From: Hungatella hathewayi WAL-18680
Lineage (GTDB): Bacteria; Bacillota; Clostridia; Lachnospirales; Lachnospiraceae
Direction of reading: 5' to 3'
Length of the DNA stretch: 64,000 nucleotides
Assembly (NCBI RefSeq): GCF_000235505.1
Contig: NZ_JH379027.1
Coordinates: 2,462,170-2,526,169, forward strand
The notes under the pieces were generated by a model. It made no database searches, was not told the origin of the DNA, and was given only the letters and a program-made list of their open reading frames with translations. Shown here one piece after another: positions 39,901-48,082 of the stretch (its first letter is position 1; every line of letters begins with the position of its first letter). The translations under genes and the position numbers were made by a program.

Positions 39901-40917
39901 ATCAATGACATTCTGGACATGAGCAAGATCGAGAGCGGCAAGATGAAGCTGGCTCTGGGCAGCGGCAGTCTGAGAGAGCTGATTGACGGGACCGAGGACA
40001 TTGTGAGACAGCAGATGGAGGAGAAGCATATCACCTATGTGCAGGAGGTGGACTTAAGTCACTGCTGGCTTGTGGCGGACTTCATGCGTCTGAAACAGGT
40101 GCTGTTAAATCTCCTGGGCAATGCGGTGAAGTTTACGCCGGAGGGCGGAACCATCACCCTGACCATCCGGGAGAACCGCTCCGAGAGTTTCGGGAAACAT
40201 GACGGAAGGGCGGAGATTTATTTCGCGGTGACGGATACGGGGATTGGAATCAGCTCCGAGCACCAGGAGAGAATCTTCGACGCTTTTGAGCAGGCCGAGA
40301 ACAGTACGGCAGCCGCTTACGGAGGCACCGGACTGGGACTCTCCATCAGCAGCCGCCTGGTACATATGATGGGCGGCGAGATTCATCTGGAGAGCCAGGC
40401 AGGACAGGGAAGCTGCTTTAGCTTTACGCTGGGCTTTCAGACGGTGGAAGAGCAGGATATGGAAGGCAGGAAGCGTGTGGAGGACGAGACCGTTGACTTC
40501 ACCGGCTGCCGGGTGCTTCTGGTGGAGGACAACAAGCTGAACACGGAGATCGCGGTATCGATTCTTGAGATGCAGGGCTTTGAGGTGGAGACAGCGGAGA
40601 ACGGACTCCTGGGCGTGGAGCGTTTTGAGGAAAGCATACCGGGTTACTATGATTTGATTCTCATGGATATCCGGATGCCGGTGATGGACGGCTTAGAAGC
40701 GGCCGAGACGATCCGCCGCCTGAACCGGAAGGATGCCAGAACCGTCCCGATTATCGCCATGACGGCCAATGCCTTTGACGAGGATATGAAGAAGTCCATC
40801 GACAGCGGTATGAACGGCCACCTCACCAAGCCGGTGGATATCAAAGAGCTGATACGGACCGCCGGGGAGGCCATTCGAGAGAGCCGGAGCGGAAACGGAA
40901 ACAATCAGAATATATGA
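36922..40917 (+). CDS. Hybrid sensor: dCache-HAMP-PAS-GGDEF-histidine kinase-receiver
   Basis: A 1331-residue membrane sensor. An N-terminal helix (about 10-32) and a second at about 381-401 enclose a dCache-type extracellular domain. A HAMP linker and PAS-like domain follow (about 455-570). A GGDEF domain (about 590-735) has VTGLYREE and the loop AGGDEM near 663. A GAF-like region leads to HisKA with SHEIRTP (His about 948) and an ATPase domain with DTGIGIS (about 1104) and GTGLGLSI. A C-terminal receiver carries LLVEDN and phosphoacceptor Asp in LILMDIRMP (about 1248). MLKKK at 36922 is taken as start over a TTG at 36904. No separate output regulator is adjacent. Confidence 0.9.
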   Translation: MLKKKTILKMFLIPLAMVMVVQAAISYGTLVLSGMSGYLNDYSVGIMEQIVKNRNLILENNMVHRWSDISGESQAANALLERIMEERELEADTFLEDENAKQEFMQEMLTPVLTMLRRNGVNGAYLVLADGLQEETDEGYKCSGFYFRDSDAFANPQDYSDLLMERGDYEFSHELKIPFDTIWTKKFRFQKEGSLDADNFFYQPYRAALDNPGAKPENLAYWGKLFCLEDNMVRDSYHMISYSMPLISQEGEVYGVLGVELSSDALDTLIPKEELNQGKESGYILAEYDGEGGLVPFYTRGYVAERSAKTGVPLNLKETGYPTLHQIETEDGARDSKSYYADVAPFAIYNINTPFENHGWALIGVQEKSSLFGISNRIMKSVLTAVFVALLFGIVSVFVLMKHLTKPISVLADWIRKVRRNTVLDYKKTDIVEVDDLYEAVNELTERQRAAENAALEEKERYRLALQSSTDIIFTYNIDEDTIDVYNISDGGKRESREEHLTRSVLENLDILEEDRLALERIFTNLEPEFKISFCYCTKKNGWQWMELSGKTILERSGRKSKAIGIIRNINEQKMREQQASRAARIDAVTGLYREEIGREIIRSQMEFGKRGCLVLLDVDGFGDINEQYGIDFGDAVLEELGRMISRLQKQYLQDGLTSVSYRAGGDEMVLWLCGFDRGETLQFLGSMKDMMKQFDQDGDFELSVTAAAIETGEKEAPFDHLLGTLCGVMAYAKKRRAGLCTFAQEIPETERLAESGGKRRINEIASTGDNMSLNLVTRAFNLFARGGKAGPVLAVLFAKIGERYGVQAVFMSEIRLDFNSSNLFRQWHAGEEIPYDGGIYHFNGEELAGCREKLASGLVTFHGEEGFEEGERRLLHIRDGFAGLSIPLYDGGKLMGAITLIEKAAGSPLDEAAYAELQEIARIVETNVNRERYDLASRAKSEFLSRMSHEIRTPMNAIIGMTTIALKEQGQPEQVEGCLVKIEESSKYLLSLINDILDMSKIESGKMKLALGSGSLRELIDGTEDIVRQQMEEKHITYVQEVDLSHCWLVADFMRLKQVLLNLLGNAVKFTPEGGTITLTIRENRSESFGKHDGRAEIYFAVTDTGIGISSEHQERIFDAFEQAENSTAAAYGGTGLGLSISSRLVHMMGGEIHLESQAGQGSCFSFTLGFQTVEEQDMEGRKRVEDETVDFTGCRVLLVEDNKLNTEIAVSILEMQGFEVETAENGLLGVERFEESIPGYYDLILMDIRMPVMDGLEAAETIRRLNRKDARTVPIIAMTANAFDEDMKKSIDSGMNGHLTKPVDIKELIRTAGEAIRESRSGNGNNQNI

Positions 40918-40975
40918 TATTAATTCAACAATTAAAACAATAGAGAAAAATGTTGAAAATAATACAAAATAAAAA

Positions 40976-41004
40976 TTGACAAAACTGGAATTCTATACTA
41001 TAAT
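40976..41004 (+). promoter_or_regulatory. Promoter of the second tRNA-Leu (CAG)
   Basis: Perfect TTGACA and TATAAT boxes with 17-base spacing. Confidence 0.9.
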
Positions 41005-41032
41005 TAAGTTCGTTGCTGCAAGACAGCGACAT

Positions 41033-41116
41033 GCAGAAGTGGCGGAATTGGCAGACGCGCACGGTTCAGGTCCGTGTGGTGGTAACACCTTGAGGGTTCG
41101 ACTCCCTTCTTCTGCA
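41033..41116 (+). tRNA. tRNA-Leu (CAG anticodon), copy 2
   Basis: Identical over all 84 bases to 35240-35323. It has its own promoter and terminator, so it is a separate transcription unit 5.8 kb downstream of copy 1. Confidence 0.95.
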
Positions 41117-41129
41117 TTTCACGATGACA

Positions 41130-41164
41130 ATGCGAATCCGGATTCAGCCGGGTTCGCATTTTTC
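41130..41164 (+). terminator. Terminator after tRNA-Leu copy 2
   Basis: ATGCGAA and TTCGCAT enclose an inner CCGG/CCGG-type stem, followed by a T run. Confidence 0.85.
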
Positions 41165-41231
41165 GATTGGGGAACAAGTGGACGCGGATGCGTGGAAGGA
41201 AGAAAAAGACAGGAAGATGGAGGAAGGTATC

Positions 41232-41999
41232 ATGCAGGATATCATGCTGGACGGGGCGGACAATGTAAGAGATTTTGGAGGGACGGTCAATCGTGAGGGA
41301 CGGGTGATCCGTCCGGAGCTGCTGATCCGCAGCAATCATTTGAATGCGCTGACAGAAGCGGATGTGAACCTTCTGTCCGTGGAATATCACCTGAGAGGAA
41401 TGATTGACCTGAGGACGGATGCGGAGGTGCGGGAGCGGCCGGACGCCAGCGTGCCGGGGGCGGAGTGGATTCACCTTCCATTATTTGAGGAGCGGGCCGT
41501 CGGCATTACCCATGAGAAGATGACGGACCTATCCATGATAGCGGGTTCCATGCCGGATATGGCTTCCCTCTACCGGCTGATTGTTACCGATAGCTTTTCC
41601 ACGGCACAGCTGGGCCGGGTAATGCAGGTGATTATGGAAATGGAGACGGGAGCGGTTTTATGGCACTGCACGGAGGGAAAGGACAGATGCGGAGTTGTGT
41701 CGGCCCTGGTGCTGGAACTGTTAAACGTGGACAGAGAGACCATTTTTGAGGACTATCTGGCGACAAACCGGGCTTCCACCAAGCGGGCTGACGCATACGA
41801 AAAAGAGGTCTTAAAGAAGACCGGAGATGAGACCATGGCCCGGAATGTGCGGAACCTGTTTCTGGCGGACCGTTCTTACCTTCAGGCAGCATTCGATGCC
41901 GTGGAGGATTCATACGGCTCTATGGAGCGGTTCTTTGAGTCTGAGCTTGGAATCAGCGGGGAAAAGAGGGCCAAGTTCCAGGAGAAATGTCTTGTATAA
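41232..41999 (+). CDS. Tyrosine/dual-specificity protein phosphatase
   Basis: A 255-residue phosphatase of the PTP-like family of bacteria. The catalytic loop HCTEGKDRCG gives the C-x5-R motif (Cys about residue 145). The N-terminal DNVRDFGG and RSNHLNAL segments are typical. The start at 41232 follows GGAGGAAGG; earlier in-frame ATGs lie in the terminator of the tRNA or lack a ribosome site. It probably dephosphorylates protein phosphotyrosine or phosphoinositides; substrate unknown. Confidence 0.9.
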   Translation: MQDIMLDGADNVRDFGGTVNREGRVIRPELLIRSNHLNALTEADVNLLSVEYHLRGMIDLRTDAEVRERPDASVPGAEWIHLPLFEERAVGITHEKMTDLSMIAGSMPDMASLYRLIVTDSFSTAQLGRVMQVIMEMETGAVLWHCTEGKDRCGVVSALVLELLNVDRETIFEDYLATNRASTKRADAYEKEVLKKTGDETMARNVRNLFLADRSYLQAAFDAVEDSYGSMERFFESELGISGEKRAKFQEKCLV

Positions 42000-42030
42000 A
42001 ATGGAATTGCTTCGGGAACGATCATTCTGG

Positions 42031-42077
42031 CGGGGCGGCAGGTGACAGCGGAAAGCTGACCACTTACCGCCCCGTTT
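42031..42077 (+). terminator. Strong GC hairpin after the phosphatase gene
   Basis: CGGGGCGG and CCGCCCCG pair over an inner GTG/CAC and AGC/GCT stem; the T run is short (TTT), so termination is probable but not certain. Confidence 0.6.
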
Positions 42078-42150
42078 CTGCCACTTACTGAAAACCGGTT
42101 TACATTTGCACCGGAATATGGTTAGATGGGGACATGGAAGGGGGGATGAG

Positions 42151-42603
42151 ATGAAAATCCGGATTGAGCTTGACGAGAGTCTGACGGAGGACGAAGTGGT
42201 CATCCGTTCCAGCAGTTTGGGGGAGCAGGTGCGAAAGATTGAGCAGGCGGTCAGCGAGATTGTGAACGCCGGGCAGAAGTTTGTGTTTTATAAAGACGAC
42301 ACCGAATATTATCTGCCGCTGGATGCCATCTGCTTTTTCGAGACGGAGGGAAATGTGGTCTACGCTCACACGAAAAACGACATGTTTTTGGTGAAGTTAA
42401 GGCTTTATGAACTGGAAGAACGGCTGCCCGGTGTGTTCATGAGGGTATCCAAATCCACAATCCTGAATATCAAGGTTGTGTACGCGCTGACGCGCACCAT
42501 CTCATCCACCTGTCTGGTTCAGCTTCAGGGAACTCATAAACAGGTGTATGTGTCCAGATATTATTATAAGCCGCTGAAAGAACGGCTGGAGGGAAAGAGG
42601 TAA
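42151..42603 (+). CDS. LytTR-domain DNA-binding protein
   Basis: A 150-residue protein whose C-terminal about 100 residues form a LytTR DNA-binding domain (YLPLDAICFFETEGNVVYAHT and the conserved RVSKSTILNIKVVYAL). The N-terminal part (MKIRIELDESLTEDEVVI) is short, with no receiver domain. A GGGGGGATGAG site precedes ATG 42151. It is 5 bases upstream of a LiaF-like membrane protein, the usual arrangement in which the membrane partner inhibits or modulates the LytTR protein. Confidence 0.9.
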   Translation: MKIRIELDESLTEDEVVIRSSSLGEQVRKIEQAVSEIVNAGQKFVFYKDDTEYYLPLDAICFFETEGNVVYAHTKNDMFLVKLRLYELEERLPGVFMRVSKSTILNIKVVYALTRTISSTCLVQLQGTHKQVYVSRYYYKPLKERLEGKR

Positions 42604-42608
42604 GAGAC

Positions 42609-43298
42609 ATGAAAAAAGAAAATCTATTCTGGGGGCTGTTCTTCATCGTGGGAGCGATTGCCCTGATCGTCAATAAGCTGGGACTTCTGGGAGGAATCAG
42701 TCTGTGGACCATATTTTTTACCGTGTTTCTGGCAGCCATGCTGATCAAGAGCGTGATGCATAGAAGCGCGTCGGGGATTCTGTTTTCCATAGCATTTTTG
42801 TGTATCCTGTACGATAAGGAACTGGGAATTACGGCTTTGACTCCCTGGACGGTATTGGGGGCGGCGGCCCTTGGCAGTATCGGCTGCTCCATGCTGTTTC
42901 AGCCTTGGAGAAAAAATCATTGGGAGCATCACGGAAATGAAGAGTTTGAGATGGAGACCATAGAGGGGGACAGTATCCATTTAAGCACGTCATTTGCCGG
43001 GAGTATCAAATATATTAATTCTGACGATTTTACACACGCCAATTTGAAATGCAGTTTCGGCGCCATGAAAGTGTATTTTGATAATGCGGTCATTCAGAAT
43101 GGGCAGGCGGTTGTGGCGCTGGATGTCTCCTTTGCGGGAGTCGAACTGTTTGTTCCCAAGGAATGGCGTGTGGACAATATGGTGGACGCTTCCCTGGGCG
43201 GGGTTGAGGAGAAGAACAGAAGTATTTCTACCGGGACGCCGGTGTTAAAACTGACAGGCAAGTGCAGCTTTGCGGGAATCACGATTATCTATGTGTAA
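42609..43298 (+). CDS. Membrane protein with LiaF-like C-terminal domain
   Basis: A 229-residue protein with four predicted helices in the first about 100 residues, NLFWGLFFIVGAIALIVNKL being the first. A beta-rich LiaF-like domain follows (about 130-229, SFAGVELFVPKEWRVDN). LiaF proteins are membrane inhibitors in cell-envelope stress responses. Its pairing with a LytTR gene points to envelope-stress control. The 3' end extends close to the next start at 43334. Confidence 0.85.
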   Translation: MKKENLFWGLFFIVGAIALIVNKLGLLGGISLWTIFFTVFLAAMLIKSVMHRSASGILFSIAFLCILYDKELGITALTPWTVLGAAALGSIGCSMLFQPWRKNHWEHHGNEEFEMETIEGDSIHLSTSFAGSIKYINSDDFTHANLKCSFGAMKVYFDNAVIQNGQAVVALDVSFAGVELFVPKEWRVDNMVDASLGGVEEKNRSISTGTPVLKLTGKCSFAGITIIYV

Positions 43299-43333
43299 GA
43301 GTATGGACTGACATGGGAGAGGGGAGCGGAAAC

Positions 43334-44059
43334 ATGAACGAAGTAATCAAAAGCCTGATGGAGCGCAAATCCATGCGGGTCTATCTGGATAAGGAAATCA
43401 GCGCGGAGGATAAGAAGGCGATTCTGATAGCGGCCATGGCGGCGCCGACGGCGGGGAACCAGCAGCTGTATACGATTCTGGATATCACGGACCAGAGCCT
43501 GAAAGAAACGCTGGCAAAGACCTGTGACAACCAGCCGTTTATCGCCAAGGCGAAGATGGTACTCATCTTCTGTGCCGACGCGAAGAAGTGGCAGGATGTA
43601 TTTCTGGAGGCCGGGTGTAATCCCAGGGAGCCGGGAGTGGGTGATCTGATGCTGGCTGTGGAGGACGCCGTGATAGCGGCCCAGAACGCGGTGACGGCGG
43701 CGGAAAGCCTGGGAATCGGCTCCTGCTACATCGGGGATATCATGGAGCAGTGTGAAACGCACAGAGAGCTTCTCCATCTGCCCAAATACGTGTTCCCGGC
43801 TGCCATGGTGGTGTTTGGCTATCCGAACGAGCAGCAGAAGGCGAGAAAGAAGCCGGAGCGGTGCCGCCTGGAGGATGTGGTCCACGAGAATTATTACCGG
43901 GAGATGGACGGGGAGAAGCTGCGGGAAATGTTTGGCAAAGAGTATCCGGACAGAACCTTTGAGGAGTGGGCGGATGCGTTTTGCAGGCGCAAGTACAACA
44001 GCGATTTCTCGCGGGAGATGACCCGCTCGGTGGGAGAGTATCTGAAGGATTTTGAATAG
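43334..44059 (+). CDS. Nitroreductase-family flavoprotein
   Basis: A 241-residue FMN-dependent oxidoreductase. Family marks are the N-terminal IKSLMERKSMRVYLDKEI (FMN phosphate site Arg-Ser region), AAPTAGNQQ and AAESLGIGSCYIGDI. AGAGGGGAGC precedes ATG 43334. It reduces nitro or quinone compounds with NAD(P)H; the physiological substrate is unknown. It lies 35 bases after the LiaF-like gene and probably ends that operon. Confidence 0.9.
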   Translation: MNEVIKSLMERKSMRVYLDKEISAEDKKAILIAAMAAPTAGNQQLYTILDITDQSLKETLAKTCDNQPFIAKAKMVLIFCADAKKWQDVFLEAGCNPREPGVGDLMLAVEDAVIAAQNAVTAAESLGIGSCYIGDIMEQCETHRELLHLPKYVFPAAMVVFGYPNEQQKARKKPERCRLEDVVHENYYREMDGEKLREMFGKEYPDRTFEEWADAFCRRKYNSDFSREMTRSVGEYLKDFE

Positions 44060-44078
44060 GGAAGAGAGTATACAGGAA

Positions 44079-44130
44079 CAGGCCAGCTTGTCAGCGGTGT
44101 TTTACCGCCGACGGCTGGCCTGTTTGTTAG
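44079..44130 (+). terminator. Terminator after the nitroreductase gene
   Basis: CAGGCCAGC and GCTGGCCTG (9 bp) with an inner AGCGGT/ACCGC(T) stem, followed by TTTGTT. Confidence 0.8.
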
Positions 44131-44145
44131 GTTGAGGTTTTGATA

Positions 44146-45177
44146 TTACTTGTCTTCTGTATAGTATACGTCTTCTTCCGTATCGGAAATATCTGTTGTT
44201 CGGTCTATGATGTCAGAAGGCGCCGACTGTGCCGCTTTCTTGATCCGCTCCCGTCCACGTCGTCTTCTCGTGAAGAAGAGAATCACCAGAACAATAAGCG
44301 CCAGCGGCAGCCATATGGGGCTGGTGGTAATCAGCCAAATCAGGAAGCCGGTCATAAACGCTGTCATGGCGTCCGCATTTTTGGACAGTCCGCTCTGAAT
44401 CCGCTGGCCGAAGGTCTCCGGTGAGGTGGGGGTGTAGGTGGTCACTTCCTGGATGCTGAGACTCACGGTGCTGTACTCCACTTGGTTGTCATACAGTCTC
44501 AGCTGGGACTCCATGGATTCCAGCTCGTAGCGAATCTCCGACAGACGCTTCTCCAGCGTGATAACCGCGTCCAGGGATTCCGCCTTTTCTAACAGCGCCC
44601 AGATCCGGTCCTGCTCCACGATGAGAGATTTCTTCCGGCTCTCCAAATCACTGTACTGGAGGGTCACATCCGAGGTGGATTCATAGCGGTTGGTAATGTT
44701 GCCGTTCTGCTCCACCGTGGTGATAAAGGAATCCAGCTTCTCCTGGGGGATGCGGGCGGTGATGGAAGCGTACCGGCGACGGGGCTCGTTGTTGCCTGTC
44801 ATGCTGGAGCCGGTGACGCTGGAATCCTGGGTATAGCCGCCAAGGGCGGTTATCTGGCTGCTGATGGTCTCCAACAGGCCGTCAAAGTCGCTGGTCTCCA
44901 CGTCCATATTGGCGTTGCGAATCAGTTTGCGGCTGGCCGGCTGCACATTAAGGTTTCCGGTGGAACTGGTCAGCCCGCCATCCTCCGGTGAGACCTGGTC
45001 GTATTCCATGGCCGCTGTCTCCTGGTAGACTTCTGCCTTGTTGTCGTAGGAAGCGGCCGTGGTCTCCGCCATATAGGCCGAAGAACTTTTGCTGGCGCCG
45101 CACCCGGTCAGGAATAGCGCGCCTGCCAGAATGGCGGCGGCCGCCCCGTACCGGCGGGTAAAACATTGTTTTTTCAT
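44146..45177 (-). CDS. DUF4349 lipoprotein
   Basis: A 343-residue protein. The signal peptide ends in the lipobox LTGC (Cys about 26). The central part (about 85-280) is the DUF4349 domain, with RKLIRNANMDVETSDFD and a coiled-coil segment around 180-230. A membrane helix follows at about 282-308 (WLPLALIVLVILFF) and a basic RRRRGRERIKK stop-transfer. So it is anchored at both ends of its exported part. The function of the family is not established. AAAGGAGGAG precedes ATG 45177. Confidence 0.9.
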   Translation of the reverse strand: MKKQCFTRRYGAAAAILAGALFLTGCGASKSSSAYMAETTAASYDNKAEVYQETAAMEYDQVSPEDGGLTSSTGNLNVQPASRKLIRNANMDVETSDFDGLLETISSQITALGGYTQDSSVTGSSMTGNNEPRRRYASITARIPQEKLDSFITTVEQNGNITNRYESTSDVTLQYSDLESRKKSLIVEQDRIWALLEKAESLDAVITLEKRLSEIRYELESMESQLRLYDNQVEYSTVSLSIQEVTTYTPTSPETFGQRIQSGLSKNADAMTAFMTGFLIWLITTSPIWLPLALIVLVILFFTRRRRGRERIKKAAQSAPSDIIDRTTDISDTEEDVYYTEDK

Positions 45178-45330
45178 AATTTCTCCTCCTTTATATCAGA
45201 TAATTTACACAATTATCTTATAGTTTTAAGATAACACATCTGATTTTTGAATACAATGGGAGGCAAAAAGGATTAAGAAAATCTATCGGAAATTATCAGA
45301 AACCGGAGCATTTTCTATTGATATCACATC

Positions 45331-45381
45331 AAAAAACACCGGAACCCCTCCGATGAGTCATCATCCGAAAGGTCCCGGTGT
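45331..45381 (-). terminator. Terminator of the MurR/RpiR gene
   Basis: CACCGG and CCGGTG arms with an inner TCCGATGA/TCATCCGA near-palindrome; on the minus strand the stem is followed by six T residues. Confidence 0.7.
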
Positions 45382-45396
45382 CGTCTGCAATTCCGT

Positions 45397-46254
45397 CTAA
45401 TATTCAAACACGTAAGAATCCATAGTCTGGCTGTTGTTAATCAGCGCGTCGCTGTTTAACTTCTTCTGCCGCAGTCCCTTATCACTCTTTAACAGCGCGC
45501 TGTAAATAATGTCCGTCACATAGAGATACATCAGGTTGTCCGACAGCGCCGTGGTGTTGTTGGCAATCAGCTTGTCCGACACGATGAACTTGTAGTCCGA
45601 CAAATCGCCAAGCTTGGGGGAATCCACGCTGGTGATGGTCAGATTCTTCCCGCCCCGGTCAGTGGAGGCGCTGGCCGCCTGGTAGATATCCTTCATCATA
45701 ATGCTCCGCGCGATAAAGATGGACAAATCGCCGGGGGCCGTGTTGGTCACCTGAAGACTGATGCTTAGGGGGTCCGTGAAATCCTTGGCCCGGATGCCGG
45801 CCAGCTCCAGCTTGTAGCGGAACTCCCTGGCGGCAAAGGTGGTGTTGGCCAGGGCATAGAGATTGATGCACCTGGCATTCTTTATCATCTCCGCGGCTCC
45901 AAAGACGGTTTTCTCGTCCAGCAGGGCCGCCGTGTTGTTCAACATGCTCCGGTAATCGGAGGTGATGGAGGAGATAAAATTCCCGCCGGAGGAAGAGGGG
46001 GTCTCCTGAACCATATTGTTGTAAAAGCTCTCCTGCGCCAGCGCAATCTTTAATCCATTGAAGCCCTTGTAGCCCAGCTTCTTGCAGAAGCGGTTAATGC
46101 TGGCTTCCGAGGTGCCGGTCTCATCGGCCAGGGCGGTGATGGTGGTGGTGAGAATCTGCTCGGCATGGTTGATGACATACTGGCTGATGGCGTTCTCGCT
46201 CACGGTAAAATTGGGCTGCATGGAGATTATTTTAGAAATAACGGTTGATACCAT
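45397..46254 (-). CDS. MurR/RpiR-family transcriptional regulator
   Basis: A 285-residue regulator with an N-terminal HTH_6 domain (about 1-75, DETGTSEASINRFCKKLGYKGF) and a C-terminal SIS sugar-isomerase-like domain (about 115-240). These proteins bind phosphosugars or related effectors. It is divergent from the catabolic cluster starting at 46569, which it probably controls through repeats in 46344-46492. AAGGAG precedes ATG 46254. Confidence 0.93.
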   Translation of the reverse strand: MVSTVISKIISMQPNFTVSENAISQYVINHAEQILTTTITALADETGTSEASINRFCKKLGYKGFNGLKIALAQESFYNNMVQETPSSSGGNFISSITSDYRSMLNNTAALLDEKTVFGAAEMIKNARCINLYALANTTFAAREFRYKLELAGIRAKDFTDPLSISLQVTNTAPGDLSIFIARSIMMKDIYQAASASTDRGGKNLTITSVDSPKLGDLSDYKFIVSDKLIANNTTALSDNLMYLYVTDIIYSALLKSDKGLRQKKLNSDALINNSQTMDSYVFEY

Positions 46255-46343
46255 ATCCTGCTCCTTATATTAAGAAAATAACTCGTATTCGTATTTCCAA
46301 AAGTATACCATATTTCCAAAACATTTGCAAATAATGACTTGTG

Positions 46344-46492
46344 ATGAAAATGTAAATCAAATATATTGACAGCAAATGAAAATAGTGATAGTATAATAGC
46401 ATAAAAATACCGAGTGGATGGAAAACAATGTGATGAAAATGCACAAAAATAGACTCTGATAATGAAAATTTTGATTTGCAATGAAAATCAAA
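46344..46492. promoter_or_regulatory. Cluster of five ATGAAAAT repeats between the RpiR gene and the catabolic cluster
   Basis: ATGAAAAT occurs at 46344, 46376, 46433, 46462 and 46481. Copies 1 and 3 share TGTGATGAAAATG. The last copy is part of an inverted repeat, TTTGATTT (46470-46477) with AAATCAAA (46485-46492). TTGACA at 46366-46371 and TATAAT at 46392-46397 are 20 bases apart, a wide spacing that may need an activator. The rest of 46255-46568 shows nothing else. Confidence 0.6.
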
Positions 46493-46568
46493 CGTCAAAA
46501 AAGACCAGTCAGAATTTCCAGTTTTAGCTTTCCAGCCCCACGGTATCGTTTAGAGGAAAGGAGAAGGG

Positions 46569-47978
46569 ATGAAAAAGTTTTGCTATGAGACGCAGTATGA
46601 TGTGATTGTAGCAGGCGGCGGGGTATCGGGAACCGTGGCAGCCATAGCGGCGGGCCGGATGGGCGCGAAGGTTCTGATCGTGGAACAGAGCGGCTATTTA
46701 GGCGGTGCGCTGACCGGATGCGGTGTGGGACCCATGATGACATTTCACGCCGGGGAGAAGCAGGTGATACGGGGAATCATGGAGGAGATTGTGGAGCGGC
46801 TCAAAAACGATGGTTATTCCACCGGCCATATCTACGACACCATGCAGTATATCAGCTATCTGACCCCGTTTAATGCGGAAGGACTGAAGGTGGTCCTGGA
46901 TGAAATGACGGAGGAAGCCGGCTGTCAGGTTCTGTTTCACACCTTTATCGGCGGTGCGGAATGTGAGGGCGGCAGGATAACCGGTCTGACGGTGTGCAAC
47001 AAAGACGGCATCCATAAGCTGGAGGCGGCGGTATACATAGACGGCACCGGGGACGGGGACGTGGCATCATTTGCGGGAGCGCCCATGACCAAGGGAAGAG
47101 AATCCGACGGAGCGGCCCAGCCCATGACCATGAACATGAAATATGTGAATGTGGATACGGCGGCCATCAAGAACCATATCCGAAATCATATTGAGGATTT
47201 CTCCCGCCACCAGGGCAACGAGGAGCTGATGGACACGGTGAGCCGGTTCTCCTTCTGCGGATTCCAGGAAGAATTCCGGGCGGCGGAAGCGAGAGGTGAG
47301 CTGGAGATTAAGCGGGAGGATGTGCTGTGCTTTGAGACGGATCGGCCGGGCGAGTACATTGTCAACACCACCAGGATTATCGAGCATGACGCGGTGAACG
47401 CGGCCAGCTTGAGCGACGCGGAAGTGGTGGGGCGGCGGCAGTGCAGACAGCTTGACAGATTTCTGAGAAGCCATGTTCCTGGATTCGAGCATGCCCTGCT
47501 GGAATTTACGGGTCCCAGTGTGGGAGTCAGAGGTTCCAGACAGCTGTCCGGGAAATACACACTGACGGCCGAGGATATTTTGAAACGCAGGGAGTTTGAC
47601 AGCGTGATTGCCCATTCGGCTTATCCCATCGATATTCACAACCCCAAGGGGCTCGGGACGGACAGCCGGTTCCTGTCGGAGAAGGGGACCTATTACAGCA
47701 TTCCCTATGAGACGCTATACTGTGAGGATATCACAAACCTGCTGGTGGCAGGGCGGTGCATCTCCGCTTCCTTTGAGGCGCAGGCGGCGATTCGGACGAC
47801 ACCGACGGCCGGAACTTTGGGCCATGCGGCCGGAGTGGCGGCGGCATTGGCGGCGCAGGCGGCCAGAAGCGCAGCGGGGGCAGAAGCCAGATGTTACGGC
47901 GAAGTGGCGAAGGTGGATGTGAAAGAACTGCAGCGCCATCTAGTGGCCCAGGATGCGTTTCTTGATTTGAAAGAATGA
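46569..47978 (+). CDS. FAD-dependent oxidoreductase
   Basis: A 469-residue FAD-dependent protein. The dinucleotide-binding motif VAGGGVSGTVAAIAAGRMGAKVLIVE opens the chain (shown as VAGGGVSG and end KVLIVE). An internal DGTGDGDVASFAGAP and a C-terminal LVAGRCISASFEAQAAIRTTPT match the FAD_oxidored family often found with hydantoinase-like genes. It likely oxidises or reduces the unknown substrate of the cluster. GGAAAGGAG precedes ATG 46569; the next gene is 104 bases on. Confidence 0.88.
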   Translation: MKKFCYETQYDVIVAGGGVSGTVAAIAAGRMGAKVLIVEQSGYLGGALTGCGVGPMMTFHAGEKQVIRGIMEEIVERLKNDGYSTGHIYDTMQYISYLTPFNAEGLKVVLDEMTEEAGCQVLFHTFIGGAECEGGRITGLTVCNKDGIHKLEAAVYIDGTGDGDVASFAGAPMTKGRESDGAAQPMTMNMKYVNVDTAAIKNHIRNHIEDFSRHQGNEELMDTVSRFSFCGFQEEFRAAEARGELEIKREDVLCFETDRPGEYIVNTTRIIEHDAVNAASLSDAEVVGRRQCRQLDRFLRSHVPGFEHALLEFTGPSVGVRGSRQLSGKYTLTAEDILKRREFDSVIAHSAYPIDIHNPKGLGTDSRFLSEKGTYYSIPYETLYCEDITNLLVAGRCISASFEAQAAIRTTPTAGTLGHAAGVAAALAAQAARSAAGAEARCYGEVAKVDVKELQRHLVAQDAFLDLKE

Positions 47979-48082
47979 CAGAGGCGAAAGAGTATCAAGC
48001 AGGAAAAGGAAAGCGTTTAGGAAAAAGTTTTAAAAGTTGAAAGAACAAAAGAGAGAATGGTAATGAAGGAGGATTTTTAGAT

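Noticed and set aside
46366-46397. TTGACA and TATAAT upstream of the catabolic cluster as a normal promoter
   Set aside because: The spacing is 20 bases, outside the usual 16-18; kept only as a possible regulated promoter in the operator entry.
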